A stretch of 64,000 nucleotides of DNA from Laccaria trichodermophora. Its lineage: Eukaryota > Basidiomycota > Agaricomycetes > Agaricales > Hydnangiaceae. The notes beneath the pieces were generated by a model. It saw only the letters and a program-made list of their open reading frames with translations, did not search any database and was not told the origin of the DNA. Numbering within the stretch: the first letter of the stretch is position 1; each line of letters starts with the position of its first letter. This document shows, one piece after another, positions 41,565 through 53,149 of the stretch. The position numbers and the translations under genes were made by a program. The stretch lies in contig JACTVC010000020.1 of NCBI GenBank assembly GCA_018417955.1, forward strand, positions 620,001-684,000, written 5' to 3'.

Positions 41565-43837
41565 ATGCCCCCTCGCACTCGCACCACAGCTCTCAAAACG
41601 GCACCTGTACCTCCTATTGAGGTGCAGCCGACTTCTTCCGGACATGCACGTACATTGTCTACCAAGCAGCAAATGCTCAGTAAGCACCCAAAATCAATCA
41701 TGATACCAACGCCGTACTGATCAATATTTTTAGAAGTTGAAAAGTCTCAGAAGCAAGCTGCGCTGCAGGAGAAAGCTTACACCCAAGCCCTCCGTGGTCA
41801 TCAAGCCCAGGAAGCGATCATGGGCTACCAGTCGATCCCAGTCCAGGCTCCAATCGAAGCTTCAGCACTGATCACGGGTACAGCTGTCAATTCGCGTGCC
41901 AATCAGGATGATGTTGAGTCTGAAGACGAGGACGAGCCTCTTGCACCGGCTCAAGGAGTCAGTATTCTTTTGATTCCCAGGTGTCGGGTGACTAACCTTT
42001 TTTCTTTTTTCAGTTTACTTCTTTCACGCTGCAGCCGGTTATCAAGACGACCGTACGCGATGGTCGAACTCTGACACATCGAGTAGCAACCGCAAACAAG
42101 GAAAACGCACCCCCCGCACCCGTAGTATGTATTCTGTTGTGATTTTCTATCTGTCCCTTTCAATGAGAATACCAGCCGACGGTGCCCTCAAAGAATCTTG
42201 TCTGACGTGTCAGTGGACAGCCCCCTCAACCACCAGTATCCATGGTGCAAGATGAACCGACTGCTGGTCCATATAGCCCCAAAAGCATCTCGCTTTATGG
42301 GCGCGGTGATGGCACTTATTATACGAAAGAAAGGAGGTGCCAGGAAGCTGAGGGTAAGTTTTTTTTCTATTGCTCGAAGTGTCATCATGATGACTTTTGG
42401 ACTTTTCAGATAGTGATGATGAGTTCGGAACGGCAATACATGGTGTACCATACCCACAACCACAATTGTATCAATATCCTGATGCACACCCCGATTTGGA
42501 AATCTTTCCGCGTTCACAGTCGCAGGTGGAGCGAGCCGCCATTCTCTACCTGCCCCCCTATCTCACTAACTTCTTGTAGGTAACGCAGCCTTCTACAGCC
42601 CCAGTAGTGAATACCCGTATGCGGAAGGAACATCAAGCCACCCCAGCACCATCTAGTCATGCAGCAAAGAAGCTGGAACCTGTAAGTTTTACATGTTGTG
42701 TCGAAGTTGCTTACTAACTTTCTTTTTCATGGAGGTGGTGATGAACTCTCGAGTCCGAAAAGATTGTCCTGCAACGCCTGCGCCATCAACTACAGTCGTC
42801 ACCAAACGACCCAAGACTGAATCATCAGGTTCACGGGGACGAGCCCGTGTTGCGGACTTCGATGATCTCAGCAAGTTTCTGCTTGAAGAGACCATCTCTA
42901 TCTACCGCGCTCAAATTGGTGGTGTTCATCCCTATCCGGACCGCCTTGAAGATCGTGATGTGGCCACAGGAGCTTGGGTGGAATCCTGTAATGCACGGGG
43001 TGTTCGCGTCGAGTTTGATGAGGACATGCTAAAGCTTGTAAGCCTCATCATCAACCATTTTCCATCATCTAATCACTCAACAGATCACCGCTCGTGCATC
43101 CCAAGTCCGTGGCCAGCTCAAGACCCTTGCACGGCCTTTGGTCGAGGCCGCGTATGGAATCAACCCAAATGCTCCAAAGCGCAAGATCAGAAATCTGATT
43201 GAGGACCTTCTCGATCGGAACACATTTATGTATAAGGTTCGTTGCCATATTTCCCTTTGCCGTCGATTCTCAGACATCCCCCAAGGACACAAAGGAGCGC
43301 AAAGGTCTTTACCGCCACCCTGTCTTTCAAGCTATCATCAACAAGATGTGGTTCCGAAACAAGACGGACGAAGGTGTCATCCACCCTGAGTTCTCTGAGG
43401 ATGACATGCTCTCGAAAATTACAATGACTCTTGTCATTACTGTCGTACGTCGGTCATCCTTTCATGTGGATCATCCCTTCTAACTTGTATCTACAGGTGG
43501 AGAATTGCATTGATGAATGGCAAACAGGCGAGCATAACGATGTTCAGTTCATGGCGACGGCCTACAAGCACAAGTTCAACGCGCACCTCAAACAAATCAT
43601 CGAGTTCGACAAGAAGACCCAGGAGTCCGACATTGTCCCTCGCCTTCTCAAACACATGCTCAAGATGGCAAGGTAAGTCATACCTATAGTCTTGAATGTC
43701 CTCTTTGCTTACATCGTCGTAGGAAACACGCAAAGGTTGTTGATGCACCAGATGCGGTGGCACTGCAGCTCACTGAGGACGATGTCGAGGCCGCTAAGAA
43801 GGAGTGGGAAAGCATGGTGTTTTCTGATGAGGAGTAG
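41565..43837 (+). CDS. DUF6532 protein, accessory gene of the Plavaka element
   Basis: A multi-exon gene from MPPRTRTTALKTAPV (41565) to VFSDEE-stop (43837), with about eight short introns such as 41680-41733 and 41958-42013. The N-terminal half is low-complexity and acidic. The C-terminal half is a DUF6532 domain: ITARASQVRGQLKTLARPLV, NLIEDLLDRNTFMYK, HPVFQAIINKMWF and VENCIDEWQTGE in separate exons. Its function is unknown, but DUF6532 genes often accompany Plavaka transposases. The exon 3-4 junction near 42120-42220 is uncertain: a shorter intron choice would meet an in-frame TGA near 42206. The start is near the divergent transposase start. Confidence 0.75.
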
Positions 43838-44137
43838 TTTACGTTGTCCGTTGTCTTTGTAGCCTATTGTGCCCAATACAACGCTTTGCTATGATATGCT
43901 ACAAGTCCTATCGGTCCTATCGACACAACCAACTACTGACCTACCGTGATCTACAGCTGGATATGTATTTGTTGTGCTTGGCTATCAAACCTATATATTG
44001 GGGGGGAACCTATCAACCTACATGACCTATGTATGCTTTGTAGACCTAGGTAGGTCTCGACTGTTTTCCTGATGCATACACACGCATATGCACAAACTTT
44101 ATCTTGTACGCTTATCTACATTACGTAACCTACTACA

Positions 44138-44944
44138 ATGTCGGAAGAATATACAACAGGATCTTACCGGATGGAAATGCTGAAGGCCACAAATTGGATG
44201 CCATGGAAGCGACGGATGATGGCCGTGCTTCGTGACCTTGGACTGGAGAAGTATATTGCAAAGGATGCAAAACCTCCAGGATCAGCCGATCCCCAAAACC
44301 CGAAAACGGAAGAATTAGCAGCGACGAGGAAATGGGCCGAAGGCGACGCCAAGGTGCAGACAAGAATAGAACTCGCTATCAGCGATGCGGAAATGATCCA
44401 CATCAGTGGCGCAACGACAGCGCGGGAAATGTGGGATCAACTCACCATGGTCAAGGAATCCAAGGGCAGGCTAGGGGTGCTTGCAACACGTCGCGCGCTA
44501 TACAGAATGAGTGCGGATGAGGGAATTGATCTGGTTGAACATATATCAAAGCTAAGAAAGCTTCAGGAAGAATTGCACCTAATGGAAAACATGGTATCAG
44601 ATGAAGATTTCGTCATGATCTTGATCACATCACTCCCTGAAAGTTGGGATAATTATACTTCATCGTACCTGGGTGCATCTGGAAATAAACCAACCCTGAA
44701 ATCACACAAGCTTATTGCGATTTTGATTGAAGAATACCGCCGTCGTCAAGGACGAAATGAGGAGACATCTGGAGGATTGTCTATGCAAGCTAGGCATCAG
44801 CAAAAGGGCGGAAGAAATACAAGCTCACAGGGAAAGAAGAAAACAGATGTGGAGTGTTACAACTGCCACAAGAAAGGCCACATGTCAAATGAATGTTGGG
44901 CCAAAGGTGGAGGCCGTGAGGGACAAGGTCCTAAGGGCCGTTGA
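44138..44944 (+). CDS. Copia-2 gag
   Basis: 268 residues starting at the first ATG after the leader. It is a UBN2/Copia-type gag (LKATNWMPWKRRMMAVLRD, GATTAREMWDQL, LITSLPESWDNY) ending in a zinc knuckle CYNCHKKGHMSNEC (C-X2-C-X4-H-X4-C). It stops with a single TGA at 44942-44944, and the same frame then continues into pol. Gag forms the particle that packages the RNA. The separating stop could be a readthrough site or a point mutation. Confidence 0.85.
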   Translation: MSEEYTTGSYRMEMLKATNWMPWKRRMMAVLRDLGLEKYIAKDAKPPGSADPQNPKTEELAATRKWAEGDAKVQTRIELAISDAEMIHISGATTAREMWDQLTMVKESKGRLGVLATRRALYRMSADEGIDLVEHISKLRKLQEELHLMENMVSDEDFVMILITSLPESWDNYTSSYLGASGNKPTLKSHKLIAILIEEYRRRQGRNEETSGGLSMQARHQQKGGRNTSSQGKKKTDVECYNCHKKGHMSNECWAKGGGREGQGPKGR

Positions 44945-47900
44945 GGACCAAATCGAGGTGACAGATCTCATCAAACACAAGATTCCGTGAACAAATCACT
45001 GGGAGATTGTGCTTACATGGTCAACCAGAATATCCACAAATTTTCGAAATATGACTGGGTACTTGACTCAGCCACAACTTCACACATTTGCACAACCCGA
45101 GACGCATTTATTGATTATGAGCCGTTGAAATCTGAAGTAGACGGCGTGGGCGGATCGGCGATGACACAGGGACGAGGAACAGTGGCAGTCAACTTTAAAA
45201 TTGATGGCCAATCAATCAAACACACTTTGCGGAATGTGTTGCATGTCCCGAAAGCACCAAATTGCTTACTTTCAATTCCTCGCTTAGCAATTGGAAGAGG
45301 AAGGGTAGAATTTAATGGCAATGGATGCCAACTATATGACAAAACCAATAGGGTTATTGGAAAGGGAAAGTTGACGAACATGTTATATTTGCTTGATGCA
45401 CGTGCGGAATTGCCAAATCGGGAAAGCGCCCAATACGCATCAATTCGAACACACTCTTGGGATCAATGGCATCGACTTTATGGCCACATCTCTGTCAATG
45501 CAATTAAAAACCTGAAATCAAATGAAATGGTGGATGGGCTCAAGATTGATGAGTCTACAATCCCATCATTGACTTGCGAAGCTTGTATTCAAGCAAAACA
45601 AGCACACAAACCATTTCCACAAGAAGCAAAAAATCGATCCGAGATACCTGGTGAACGCATCATGAGTGATGTATGGGGACCAGCACAAACAGAGTCAATC
45701 GGACAGTGGAAATATTATGTTTTATTTACAGACGACAGCACACGTTTAACTGCCGTACTATTCCTAAAAAACAAGGGACAAGCATTTGACCGCATTAAGG
45801 AATATGTTGCCGTTATTGAACGGAAATTTGGAAAACCCCCAAGATTTATGCGATTTGATAATGGGAAGGAACTGGTTAATGAGAAACTTCAAAATTGGAC
45901 TGCAGAAAAAGGAATTACTATTGAAACATCTGCTCCATATTCACCTTCTCAAAATGGAGTTGCAGAAAGGTTTAATCGCACACTTTTGGAACTTGCATGG
46001 GCAATGTTAATTGCGAAAAACCTTCCAGTATTTTTATGGGACGAAGCGGTCACGCACGCGGCATATGTACAAAACCGCGCACCCACAAGCGCTTTAAACG
46101 GCAAAACGCCGTACGAAGCTTGGACAGAAAATAAACCTGACATTTCGCACCTCAGGGAATTCGGATGTGACGTTTGGGTGCTAGACGAGACCAAGGGTCG
46201 TTCTAAGCTCGCACCAAAATCAAACAAATTTATTTTTGTAGGATTTCACGATGGATCGAAGTCAATCCGTTATTACGACGCTAAAACTCGAAAAATTGAA
46301 GTCTCACGCAATGTGGCATTTAACGAAAATGAAGAGCCACGAGAACTCGAAATTAAAGCTAATTTACTGGGTTTGCGCGTCGAGGGGGAGCCAGAGGAAA
46401 AATCGAATGCTCAAACACCTCAAGAAATCGAAAATCCATTAAATCCTATCCCTACAACAGTTCCTACACAAGAAATGAGAAGTCCTATTGAACCCATAAA
46501 TTCCCCAGCTCTTAGACCTCGTAGAACTCGCACTGAACATGATTATCGACTCCTAAATAATCCACAGGCACATCCAACAGATCGCACACTTGAAAATGCG
46601 ACACCACCTGATATTACACGACACACAGAGTCATCAGCTGCGAAAATAATTTCTAAAAATCACACTCACCTTGCCTTCGAAGATTTTATCGGAAATTTGA
46701 CCGAAAAATCGTTCCAAGTGCTCTCAGGAATTTCTGACAAAGATGGATTACCAGAAACACTTGAAGATGCGATGCAGACTGAGGAGAAAGAACATTGGAA
46801 AGCTGCTGTAGAAGCAGAATTAAATGTTTTAGAAAAAATGGGCACATGGAAAATGGAAAACTTACCAGTTGGAAGGGAACCAATCGGATGCCGTTGGGTA
46901 TTCGATAAAAAACGAGATGAGCACGGAAACATTGTAAAATACAAGGCACGACTTGTAGCGCAAGGTTTCTCGCAGAAACCAGGAACGGATTTTAGCCATA
47001 ACGGCATGTTTGCACCTGTTATGCGCTTCGAGACGCTACGCACGATGCTTGCACTCGCCGCAGTCAATAAATGGGATATGCGTCAGCTTGATGTGAAAAG
47101 TGCATATTTAAATGGAAAACTCACGGAGGAAATTTATATGAAGCAACCCCCGGGTTTTTCAGACGGCAGCGGACGCGTTTGTCGATTACAGCATGCGCTT
47201 TATGGATTAAAGCAGGCCGGACACGCGTGGAATCGTGAATTTAACAGTGCTATGGAAGAACTGGGATTTATGCAGCTAAAAACGGATTATTGCTGCTATA
47301 TTCGGAGAGAGGGGGAGAAATTTGTGATTTTATTGGTATGGGTGGATGACATACTCACACTCACCAATAACCCTGCGGAAAGTGATTGTGTCGAAACAGA
47401 ACTCAAATCAAAATATGAAATCAAAGCATTGGGCCAACCTTCATTACTGTTAGGCATGAAGGTTACTCACGACACTACAAACCATACTGTCTCACTGTCG
47501 CAAACTCATTATATCGATAAACTCCTCAAGAAATTTAATCTCGAAAACCTGAATCCAGTTACCACGCCACTCGATCCGAACGTAGATCTAAATCAGGATG
47601 ATGAGCCATCAGACGATGACATCACTCACGGCACGCAAGGGTCAGGGATCTATGCAACAATGATTGGATCGTTGATGTACGCCGCATTGGGAACGCGCCC
47701 AGATATTGCGTACACAACAAATAGACTTGCACAATTTACGAGCCGACCCCAACCAAAGCATTGGACAGCCGTTAAAAGAATATTCCATTATTTGAAAGGC
47801 ACGAAGAATTATATGCTCACGTATGGAGAACAAAATTCTAATGCAGACGTGAATATTTATTGCGACGCTGATTGGGCTTCACATGCCGACAGGAAATCAG

Positions 47901-48331
47901 TCAGCGGATATATTGTAATCATAGCAGGAGGAGCCGTGGCTTGGAGCTCGAAAAAGCAAAATACCGTTGCTCTTTCAACTGCTGAAGCAGAATATGTTTC
48001 TGCTACTCACGCTGCCAAACAAGTACTTTGGCATAGGTCTTTATTTGACGAACTCAAAATTCCGCAGCCGAAAACTTCCACAATTTTCACAGATAATCAG
48101 GCTGCAATATCTATTGGTCATAATCCGGAATTTCACGCTCGCACAAAGCACATCGACATAGCGCTTCATTTCTTGCGAGATCACGTCGAAAAAGGAACAC
48201 TTAATATGGTCTACATAACAACCCACAACAACCTTGCAGATCTGTTCACTAAAGGGCTACCTAGGGTTGTACATCAAGACCTAACTTATGAAATAGGTGT
48301 AATACCTGACCAAGGGGGAGTGTTGGAATAA
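44945..48331 (+). CDS. Copia-2 pol: protease, integrase, RT, RNase H
   Basis: Open from the codon after the gag stop; the first Met is at 44987, giving 1,114 residues. Domains in order (numbered from that Met): protease WVLDSATTSHIC (~25; Ala replaces the usual Gly of DSG), and integrase zinc site WHRLYGH...CEAC (~165-200). The integrase core follows with Asp in SDVWGP, Asp in RFDNGKEL and Glu in SQNGVAERFNR. Then come RT with DVKSAYLNG and the VWVDDIL box, and RNase H with DADWASHADR, STAEAEY and TDNQAA. The C-terminal NLADLFTKGL motif is complete. No frameshift seen. The 3' end runs into the LTR, whose first base is 48321. Confidence 0.9.
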   Translation, partial: GPNRGDRSHQTQDSVNKSLGDCAYMVNQNIHKFSKYDWVLDSATTSHICTTRDAFIDYEPLKSEVDGVGGSAMTQGRGTVAVNFKIDGQSIKHTLRNVLHVPKAPNCLLSIPRLAIGRGRVEFNGNGCQLYDKTNRVIGKGKLTNMLYLLDARAELPNRESAQYASIRTHSWDQWHRLYGHISVNAIKNLKSNEMVDGLKIDESTIPSLTCEACIQAKQAHKPFPQEAKNRSEIPGERIMSDVWGPAQTESIGQWKYYVLFTDDSTRLTAVLFLKNKGQAFDRIKEYVAVIERKFGKPPRFMRFDNGKELVNEKLQNWTAEKGITIETSAPYSPSQNGVAERFNRTLLELAWAMLIAKNLPVFLWDEAVTHAAYVQNRAPTSALNGKTPYEAWTENKPDISHLREFGCDVWVLDETKGRSKLAPKSNKFIFVGFHDGSKSIRYYDAKTRKIEVSRNVAFNENEEPRELEIKANLLGLRVEGEPEEKSNAQTPQEIENPLNPIPTTVPTQEMRSPIEPINSPALRPRRTRTEHDYRLLNNPQAHPTDRTLENATPPDITRHTESSAAKIISKNHTHLAFEDFIGNLTEKSFQVLSGISDKDGLPETLEDAMQTEEKEHWKAAVEAELNVLEKMGTWKMENLPVGREPIGCRWVFDKKRDEHGNIVKYKARLVAQGFSQKPGTDFSHNGMFAPVMRFETLRTMLALAAVNKWDMRQLDVKSAYLNGKLTEEIYMKQPPGFSDGSGRVCRLQHALYGLKQAGHAWNREFNSAMEELGFMQLKTDYCCYIRREGEKFVILLVWVDDILTLTNNPAESDCVETELKSKYEIKALGQPSLLLGMKVTHDTTNHTVSLSQTHYIDKLLKKFNLENLNPVTTPLDPNVDLNQDDEPSDDDITHGTQGSGIYATMIGSLMYAALGTRPDIAYTTNRLAQFTSRPQPKHWTAVKRIFHYLKGTKNYMLTYGEQNSNADVNIYCDADWASHADRKSVSGYIVIIAGGAVAWSSKKQNTVALSTAEAEYVSATHAAKQVLWHRSLFDELKIPQPKTSTIFTDNQAAISIGHNPEFHARTKHIDIALHFLRDHVEKGTLNMVYITTHNNLADLFTKGLPRVVHQDLTYEIGVIPDQGGVLE
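48311..48320 (+). other. Copia-2 polypurine tract
   Basis: AAGGGGGAG lies directly before the 3' LTR start TGTTGG, the expected position for the plus-strand primer. It overlaps the end of pol. Confidence 0.8.
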
Positions 48332-48378
48332 CACCCTAGTATATGGTCAGCAATTTCACGGACGTCGTAGATAGATCG
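48321..48378 (+). repeat. Copia-2 3' LTR, first part
   Basis: The first 58 bp of the LTR, ending in ATAGATCG, which is duplicated on the far side of the KDZ element (55283-55290). Confidence 0.93.
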
Positions 48379-48770
48379 GAGTTATATGCCCGGAACTGGA
48401 AAGGTTATTGTTGTCCATTGATGGTTGTCAATGGACGTTGGTGGCTATTGGTAGCTATTGCCAGACATTGGTGGATGACGGTGGATGGCGGATGATAACA
48501 CCTGACAAGATAAGATAACAATTACTGGCAATTTCCGACGGTGTTTGAAAACCTGATTCCGGTTGACCAACGATTTCCATCCTTCCCCAATGTCGGCTAC
48601 CGACGTTTGCTGGTTTTCATTGGAATTTACCTGCATTTCATACTGTACTTTGACCCCTGAGTCTGTCCGAATTTGCCCGAGGGCTGCTATACAAACATGT
48701 GAGCACTCTTCATTTCTTATCATCCATCATCATCAGCTACCCATCTACGACATCGCACAACCTCCTCGCC

Positions 48771-50696
48771 ATGAGCACCTTTCAAGGACCAATCAACAGC
48801 AAATCCAAGAAAGAGGATCTCATTGCTGTAGCCGGCGCTCTTGAACTAAACGCAACTGGCACCAACAAGGATCTCATCTCTCGCATCAACGCCCACTTGC
48901 ACAGCCATCCTGAGCTCGCCAACAACCCTCGCTTCCAAGGCCTGTTTTCTTATCGGGCACAACCTACCTCTTCGAAGAAGCAGATTAAGAAGAGTTCAGA
49001 CAAGACAGCCGAAGATGATCAGGAGCAGGAGACTGGGAAAAATCAGCCCACCGCGTACGTGCTCCTTCTCTATAGCGTGAATATTATGTTTACATTTCCA
49101 TTTCAGTGCTAGCCATGCCCTCCTGAAGATGGGGTTTACCACTGATCCCCTTCCGCAAGTCACTCGCCTTGGGAGCGGTAAGCTGACAATGTGCATATTA
49201 TTCATGATCTAATACCTCGTTACAGGGCCGCAAGCCATGAAACATGTACCTTCGCCTGAAGGCAGTGATAACGAGAGCAGCCCGGGCAATCAGACTTGCA
49301 TAGGCAATGTTCCGGGCGATGAAGAGTTTGTCGACGAACCAAGAACACCGACAAAGGCTAAGCACGAGCTGCAGAGAGAACTTGCGATACCCCGTACGTC
49401 CTTTTTTATTCTAGATAATGCATCCACTGATCTCTTTTTAGTTGTCGTTAACTTCTACGACCCATACGATAAAGAGAAGCAACCCTGTGAAGTATGGATA
49501 CCCAATCAAAACGACGAACGAGTTCCTATCAGCGTCGTAGAGAAAGGCGATAGGTTGATATATACCACATCCCTTACAAAACTTTTGCAGGCTGCCATTG
49601 AAGAGGAATCTCCCATTAAAGGTACGCTCTCATATTTGTTCCAAAATACTGTCTGTAGCTGACTTTATCATTTCAGGCGGAGGGGGGCGCGTCCTGCGCA
49701 AAGGCCTCTCAGCTGGAACTGTTGACCTGGGTCACGTTGATACCCTCCTTGCGGGAACTAGCAAGACGCTCGCCTTCGGTCTCATCGACACACACGAACT
49801 TGAAATGGAGGATGGGTATCTGCGATGTGATTTGTTTCTTGATGAGGGGATTGTGCGTGTAGCACGCTTTCATTATCCAACGTTGATTGATATCGCACTT
49901 TAGAACCACGGGACTTCTAGCATGAAGCCACTTGAAGTCGCTCGTACCAAGATTGGAGTGGCTAGATCCACCGCTCAGGCCCTCAAAGCTCCCTCCGGGC
50001 CTGTCGATGATGCGTTTACTGACTATCTACGACAACTTCTCGCAACGGGAGAGAGTGAATGGCCAAAGGCCACGACTATACGGCATGTTCTCGATAGGTT
50101 TCTCCACGTGGAGGATGTGTTCAGGAAGTTGGAAGCTTTGAAGTGGGGTCGTGCCGGAGGAGGATATAAAGTTCCCGCTGGTAAGTCCGCAAGTAATATT
50201 TCACATTGCCCAACCTCAACGTCGTGTAGATTATCAGGAACATCGATATCGTGGTCAAACATTCACCCGAAATGATGTGTACACAGCCAGTCGCCTTCCC
50301 CATAGCAAAGCTGGGGCCGATGCCGCTCTTTTCAGTCCAACGGCTTTGCGCCATGCAGACAAGGCCAAGGAATGGGTGAAGGATCCTGATGGAGAGTATG
50401 GCGACGACTTCAACAGGTTGCGGGTCGCGAAATTCAAGGAGTATTTGGAAGAACAGGACGAGAAGGCAAAGTACCGACGCCGTAAAGGAAAACAATCGTC
50501 CTCCAAAGGTAAGAGACCTGTCTCAAAGGTGGATGACAGCTCGGGGGAGGAGAGAAGCAGTCCGAAGTACAAGAAATCCAAGGGCAAGGGTCGGAAGGTA
50601 GATAGCGACGAGGAGAGTGAGCCGAAAGGGAAGAAGGGGAAGGGGAAGAAAGGAATTAATTACATGGACTCTGAACACATGGATGACTCCGATTAA
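48771..50696 (+). CDS. SAP-motif protein of the KDZ element
   Basis: Seven exons in register: 48771-49054, 49107-49177, 49226-49393, 49442-49621, 49677-49852, 49904-50180 and 50230-50696. All introns are GT-AG and 48-55 bp; the protein has 540 residues. Residues ~12-43 (KKEDLIAVAGALELNATGTN...LISRINAHL) match a SAP helix-extension-helix DNA-binding motif. The middle is without a known domain. The C-terminal ~90 residues are strongly Lys/Ser/Glu-rich (nuclear-localisation-like). It ends 112 bp before the transposase start. I infer a DNA-binding helper in transposition; this is not established here. Confidence 0.8.
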
Positions 50697-50808
50697 CACC
50701 CTGTCGTAGCTTTTGTAGTGATTTAACGACACTGTAGTAGGCGCTTCAATGATTAATCGATCATCGATAGCAATGTTGTAAATTTGATCTGGTCCTCCTC
50801 TTGCTATC

Positions 50809-53024
50809 ATGTCTTCGTCTGTCCGTGATCTGATTGCTGTTTTGCAGATATTCTTTCCTGGTGCAGTGCCCCTTCCCACTGCGCTCTTTGCTTTAGTGTC
50901 TGTTGTCTCAGTGTTTCCTCTTCTCCGACTGCATAAAAATCAACGACGGGATGCACGCCAGCCACAGCGTACGGCGTGGTTCAACAGCATTACATCTGTT
51001 CTTTCGAAATCCTTCCGAGCAGAACAAGACATTGAAATGGAGCAACTCTATATTGATGAAGAGTATGCTGATGGTCGTCAACCAGAAGACGTGCTCGCAG
51101 AGGACATTGCAAATGAAATAGAGGGTGTCTATGAATATCTTGGTCTAGATGAATCGACTATGACACCTTCTGACGGCTTATTTCCCCGCATCCCTACAAT
51201 CCTTATTACATCCCATACACACTGCACTATCTGCCCGCAACAAAATCCTCCATCCCTCCGGCGTCGCGAGAATTTTCAGAACGTGCGTTTGCTTGATTCT
51301 GACTTTAAGTGGTACACCGCATACCTCTTTATCGCACACTGTTCATCCTGCCGTGCCGACCACTACCCAGATAAGGTCACCTACGTCTCAGGGGACTTGC
51401 GGAGACAAAAGCTGGAGTATGATGCGATGTATCTTCGAGTATCGAAAAGCGGCGTTTGGATGCACCGAAAAATTGCGCTTGCTCAAGAGCGTGCACTGTA
51501 TCGCTTTCATTCAGGCTGGTCTAATTTTGCGGGCTGGCTCAATGACACACTGCAATCCAAGCCAGCAGTAACGAACCGTCAATCACAGCGACTTTTTATC
51601 GAACATTTCTCTCGTCGGCTTCTTTCAACTCATGGAAAACAGAATATATTTTCGTGTTCAGCACACCCAACATCAGCAGAACTTGCTGAAAGTGTCTGTG
51701 ATCTTCTTGGGCAGGAGGGAGGCGTCATCCCTTCCTCGATGCATCATGGATGTGTTGATTGTACACATCGGAAACGATATAGAGCGGACCTTCTTGCTGA
51801 GGGGGCAATCCTAGATAATGCTGAGGAAAATGTTGCGGGGCTGGCTGCAGATTTACAAGATGGACACCAGGTATGTAATCTTTGTTACCTGAAGCCATGA
51901 AAGCATGTAAATTTGAAGTTATAGGTTCCGAACCCAATTGCTCCACTTCCACAAAACATGATGGAGCAACCAGCTCAACAGGTGGCTCTACCAGCGGGCG
52001 CCGTTCGCGGTTATGTGCGGATGGCGGTAATGGATGGAAAAACAATTGGCCACCGTGTGAGTGACAAAATGTTTCATGACGTGTCGTACTTCTTATCAAA
52101 GCATAGATATGTGCACTTGACACATGCAACAAACCATTAGTTAACTACAAGAATGGTCGCTTCTGTCAGGATCACCTTGGTCTCAAAGACATTTGCGGCA
52201 TTATACCTTGCGGCCGTCCTGTGTCCCCCCCAGGATCTGTCACCTGCGATAACCTAGACCATCGTAGTTGGCACCAGCGATACACTCAGAGATTCACCCG
52301 CTTATCTTTTCCGGGAGTTCAAAGAGTTATTAGGCGGCAGCGTGAAGCTCAGGGAGGTGGTGCTGTACAAAATGCTGGCCCAGCCCTGCAGGTTCAACAA
52401 CAGTTGCCAATGCTACAGGATATCCCAGGAAATGAGGTTGTTCATACCTTCCGAGCTCAGTCTGTGTATTGCCTTCAAATGGTACAATGGGCTTGTGGCG
52501 TTCCCATTGGATGGGGCAAGTGCTATAAGTCGGAAAGTTCGCCTCAAGTCCTTGCAATCATTGATAGGATTTGGTCATCCCATCCAGAGTTCCGGCCCAG
52601 CTTCCTTGCATACGATGATGCATGTGACCTTCTCCGGCATATTGTCACTCAAAACCCAGAGGATCTATGGTTGAAGTCGACGAAATTTATTGTTGATGCA
52701 TGGCACTACATCGGTCACCGCACAACTGATGCTTTGTGTCGACTTTGGTGTAATCCAGCTCCAACTAATGGCTCTCAACCTGACCTCGTTATCACAGAAA
52801 TCGATATGAATGGTCAAGCGCACACTACTCGGGCGTTCAATACTGAAACCGCAGAACAACTGAATTCATGGCTTGATGGATTTGAGGCCCAGTTGACACA
52901 GATGTCAGCGGTAAACTACAATTTTTTTGTCCATTCTCTGATGATGGTTTACAAGGAAGTTGTGGAAGAAAAGGTACAAAAAAAGGGGCGGGGGCTTCCT
53001 GAGGAGTTTTGGGAGGAAGAGTAA
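50809..53024 (+). CDS. KDZ transposase with cysteine-cluster region
   Basis: Three exons in register: 50809-51870, 51925-52054 and 52141-53024, coding 691 residues. Exon 1 has a hydrophobic helix near the start (~20-45), then cysteine clusters HCTICPQQ...HCSSCRADHYP (~140-190) and CVDCTHRKRY (~330). These are of the CxC5/CxC6 type seen with KDZ transposases. The exon 2-3 junction gives NYKNGRFCQDHL, a cysteine/histidine signature. The KDZ part includes HTFRAQSVYCLQMVQWACG, FLAYDDACDLLRHI and FIVDAWHYIGHR...CNPAPTNGSQPDL. No disruption is seen. It probably cuts the element at its CAGTWATATGCCCGGA ends. The donor of intron 2 (GTGTGA) is weak but required for the frame. Confidence 0.85.
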
Positions 53025-53149
53025 TTGTTAGGGTACTTACTACCATCACAATATGGATCATATCTGGATTGAAATTCTGATAATGGGATTGAAAGAGAAA
53101 ATGTGATTTTGTACTTGCAAAATTTATATTTGACCACCTCAGGTCAGAA

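Larger units (their letters stand above)
35792..44071. mobile_element. Plavaka DNA transposon, apparently complete
   Basis: The ends are inverted repeats CAGGAAAACGGTC (35792) and GACTGTTTTCCTG (ending 44071), flanked by AT on both sides. It contains two divergently transcribed genes: a Plavaka transposase on the minus strand and a DUF6532 protein on the plus strand. Their starts are about 310 bp apart, which suggests a shared promoter region. Plavaka is a fungal lineage within the CACTA/EnSpm group. A hAT-like element has landed in intron 1 of the transposase. The element lies in the untranslated leader of Copia-2. Confidence 0.9.

Noticed and set aside
44138..44944. Gag of Copia-2 as an independent host zinc-knuckle gene
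   Set aside because: It lies between LTR and pol in the same frame, with classic Copia gag features.
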